Assembly (NCBI GenBank): GCA_030710605.1
Contig: CP092874.1
Coordinates: 66,743,881-66,807,880, forward strand
From: Cordylochernes scorpioides
Taxonomy: Eukaryota > Arthropoda > Arachnida > Pseudoscorpiones > Chernetidae
Length of the DNA stretch: 64,000 nt
Direction of reading: 5' to 3'
A model generated the notes under the pieces. The model had not been told where the DNA came from and did no database searches. It saw only the letters and a program-made list of their open reading frames with translations. The position numbers and the translations under genes are program-made. Below, piece by piece: positions 37,401 through 40,400 of this stretch. How positions within the stretch are numbered: the first letter of the stretch is position 1; the number at the start of each line of letters is the position of its first letter.

Positions 37401-40400
37401 ATAGTTAACTGGATGTGTGTTGATAGTTAACTGGATGTGTGTTGATAGTTAACTGGATGTGTGTTGATAGTTAACTGGATGTGTGTTGATAGTTAACTGG
37501 ATGTGTGTTGATAGTTACCTGGATGTGTGTTGATAGTTACCTGGATGTGTGTTGATAGTTACCTGGATGTGTGTATATAGTTAACTGGATGTGTGTATAT
37601 AGTTAACTGGATGTGTGTTGTGCAGTGCTGTTCAGCAGTGTACTTAAAGCTGGGGACCAGACCAAGTTTGTTGCTCTCCCCGAAGAACTCCAAGAAATGG
37701 TCAGCCAAGCTGCAGATGAGATCATGGAGTAAGTCATCTTTGCTCTGAGATTCTACAATGGTTCAGATATGTTGGCCCTCTCAACAATACATTCTAAGCC
37801 CCTTCCTCTACTATATAAATTTTCAGCAACTTTTTTGTAAAAATAACTTCCTAATATGTTCCTACTGCCTGGCCTGGGGTGGTGAACCCTCTCAGTGGAT
37901 ACACCACTCTACTACAGGGTTCACCACTGATGGGCCACAGGTCATTCCAATATACAGTAGAACTACCTCCCTGTAAAGGACACCTAATTACAGAGCCAAA
38001 GTGTCCTTTAGAGAGATGTGTCTTCTTACGGGAGAGTTGCTAAATAGTAAAAATGGTAATTTTGCAAATCAAAATTGTCCTTTGTAGAGAAGTGTCCCCT
38101 AAAGGGAGGTTCTACTGTATTTTAAATTGTGCTAGGACAGTATGAAGTTGTTTTATTATTTTTTAAATGTTCTAAATGGCTTCTCTTTATTCTGTTGTTT
38201 CTTATCCCCTTGTGTAAAGATTACACAAATTCCATGAGTTCATGATCTCATGGAATGGGGTGTAGGGGTGCAGCTTTCGTTGATCATGGCACCATGATTC
38301 AGGCACACTTTGGTGAAAGTCTGACTTTGCCTGTAGTTTGAGACTGTTCCTAACATGGAAGCCTTTGCTGCCGACTCTAACATGAGTACAGACACAGCTC
38401 CTCCGTATCCCTGGAGTGGGATCATTGCTGAGGACCATCAACCGGGTCAGTGGCCTCAATGGAAACACTTTCTCCCACTCTATAACACCTCACACCAATC
38501 CAAGGAACTGCCATATAAAGGTTAAGACCTCATTCCTTACACGCTCACTAACATAGATATGTCTGTCCAGGTTATGTGGCCTTATTGGTTCAGAGAAAAG
38601 CTTCAAGTTCTACGTCAACAACCTAGTGAGCCTGTACCCACTGTCTGCGCGGGAATCTACGCTGCACCCTGTTATCCGCGTAAGTTATCTGCATAAATCT
38701 CCATACTCACCTTGATATCTCAAACAACGACACAAACACCATTGCCTATGTGGATACTAAAGTGGGGTAAATATAAGAGGTAAAATAATGAATTTATAGT
38801 ACAGTAGAACCTCCATGTAAAGGACACCTAAATGCAGAGCCAAAGTATCCTTTAGGGAGAGATGTCCTCTTACCGGAGAGTTTCTAAATAGTAAAAATGG
38901 TAATTTTGCACATAAAAACTGTCCTTTGTAGAGAGGAGTCCGCTAAAGGAAGGTTCTACTGTACCATTCATGCGAGCTATAGTTACCCAGAAATATTCGA
39001 ATAAGCAAAAATTTGTGCAACGAGTTTCCTTATTTTTGGTTGTTTCAAGTAAAAGCCTACTTTTCAACAGACAAATCCAAAAACCAATGAAGAGAGATGT
39101 TCCATGCCTGATCTCTCTTTGTTTGGATTTGGATTTGCCTGTTGAAGAGCAGGCTTTTGTTGGAAAGCTTGCAACACCTGAAATGAAGAAACTCTTTGCT
39201 TATTTGAGTACCATTTATATTATGAAGAAATTCAATTCTGTAAGAAGAAGTTCCCCATTACCATGAGGTAGGTGTCCAGAGGGACTGAGATGGCCCAAAT
39301 ATGACGCTAGTAGGAAAACTAATCAGGAATAAGTCCTCTCTCATATTTCAGATCCCAATATTTTGAACTCCAAAATACATTTTTATTAAAAATTGTAGGA
39401 ATGAATATTTTTCCATTTTTACACCAGAATTTAATGGTTTTTAAAAGTTTATGATAATAGCTAAATACCAGATTTAAGACCAAATTGGATTCAAAACAAA
39501 TAAATTATGATTTACTCCCTGGCTTGGTCATATATTGAGGATTGATGGTAAAATGTAGAAACCTCTATGGGATGTTTTGTTGATTCCATCCTTGGAATCT
39601 CTAGCTCTGAGAATGGTTGTAACAAACACGTCTTGTGTCAAACAGGTTTATAGTCATATTATGGTTTGAAACTGTTGTTTCTTATCCCCTTGTGTGAGGA
39701 TTACACAAATTCCATGAGTTCATGCTCCTCAAGCTGTTCTATAATAAGCAGCGGCCTCTCCCAAAGGTCCTGTTTAGTTCATCTAATGCAAGCCAAAATG
39801 TGTTCTGGAGCTGCAGATGATAAGCTGGGCAAGTGGGGTAGATTTTTTAAAATGGATTTTTTATTATTTCACAAATTCCATGAGTTAATGCTCCTTGAGC
39901 TATTTTATGATAAGCAGCAGCCTCTCCCAAAGGTCCTGTTTAGTGCATCTAATGCAAGCCAAAATTTTTTCGGGAGCTGCAGGTGCCAAGCTGAGCAAGT
40001 GGGGTAGATTTTGTTGTTATTTTCTATCTTCAATGGCTTGAGTTGGCCTGTTCTAAATCTTGTAAGGTTTGAAACTTGTTTGGCACTAAGAATATTAAGA
40101 GAAAGGCATCTGATCGTGTAACTAAAATTTACTGATGGCTTGTGCTCCAAGATGTAACAATGTATTCTGGGAGAAGATAGTTACAGTGACAAAGATTTGT
40201 GTTAAAAAAGGATCCAGCGAGAGATCAATCTAAGTAGCAACATTCTCTGAAAGAGAGGTAGCTCATAGAGTATCATTGCGATTAAGGCAACTTTACACTA
40301 GTGCCACTTTGATCTAAAGCTCTAATTTTGTTTCTTTGTATGCGATTAAGATCTTGAAGGCTTTTATTTTAAATAAGGATATTTTTAAAATAAATTTGCA

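Noticed and set aside
38970..39266. 98-codon plus-strand frame possibly an extra exon
   Set aside because: No matching family. Exons 22 and 23 already join in phase 0 and the frame starts inside a MITE-B flank. It could be old repeat coding.
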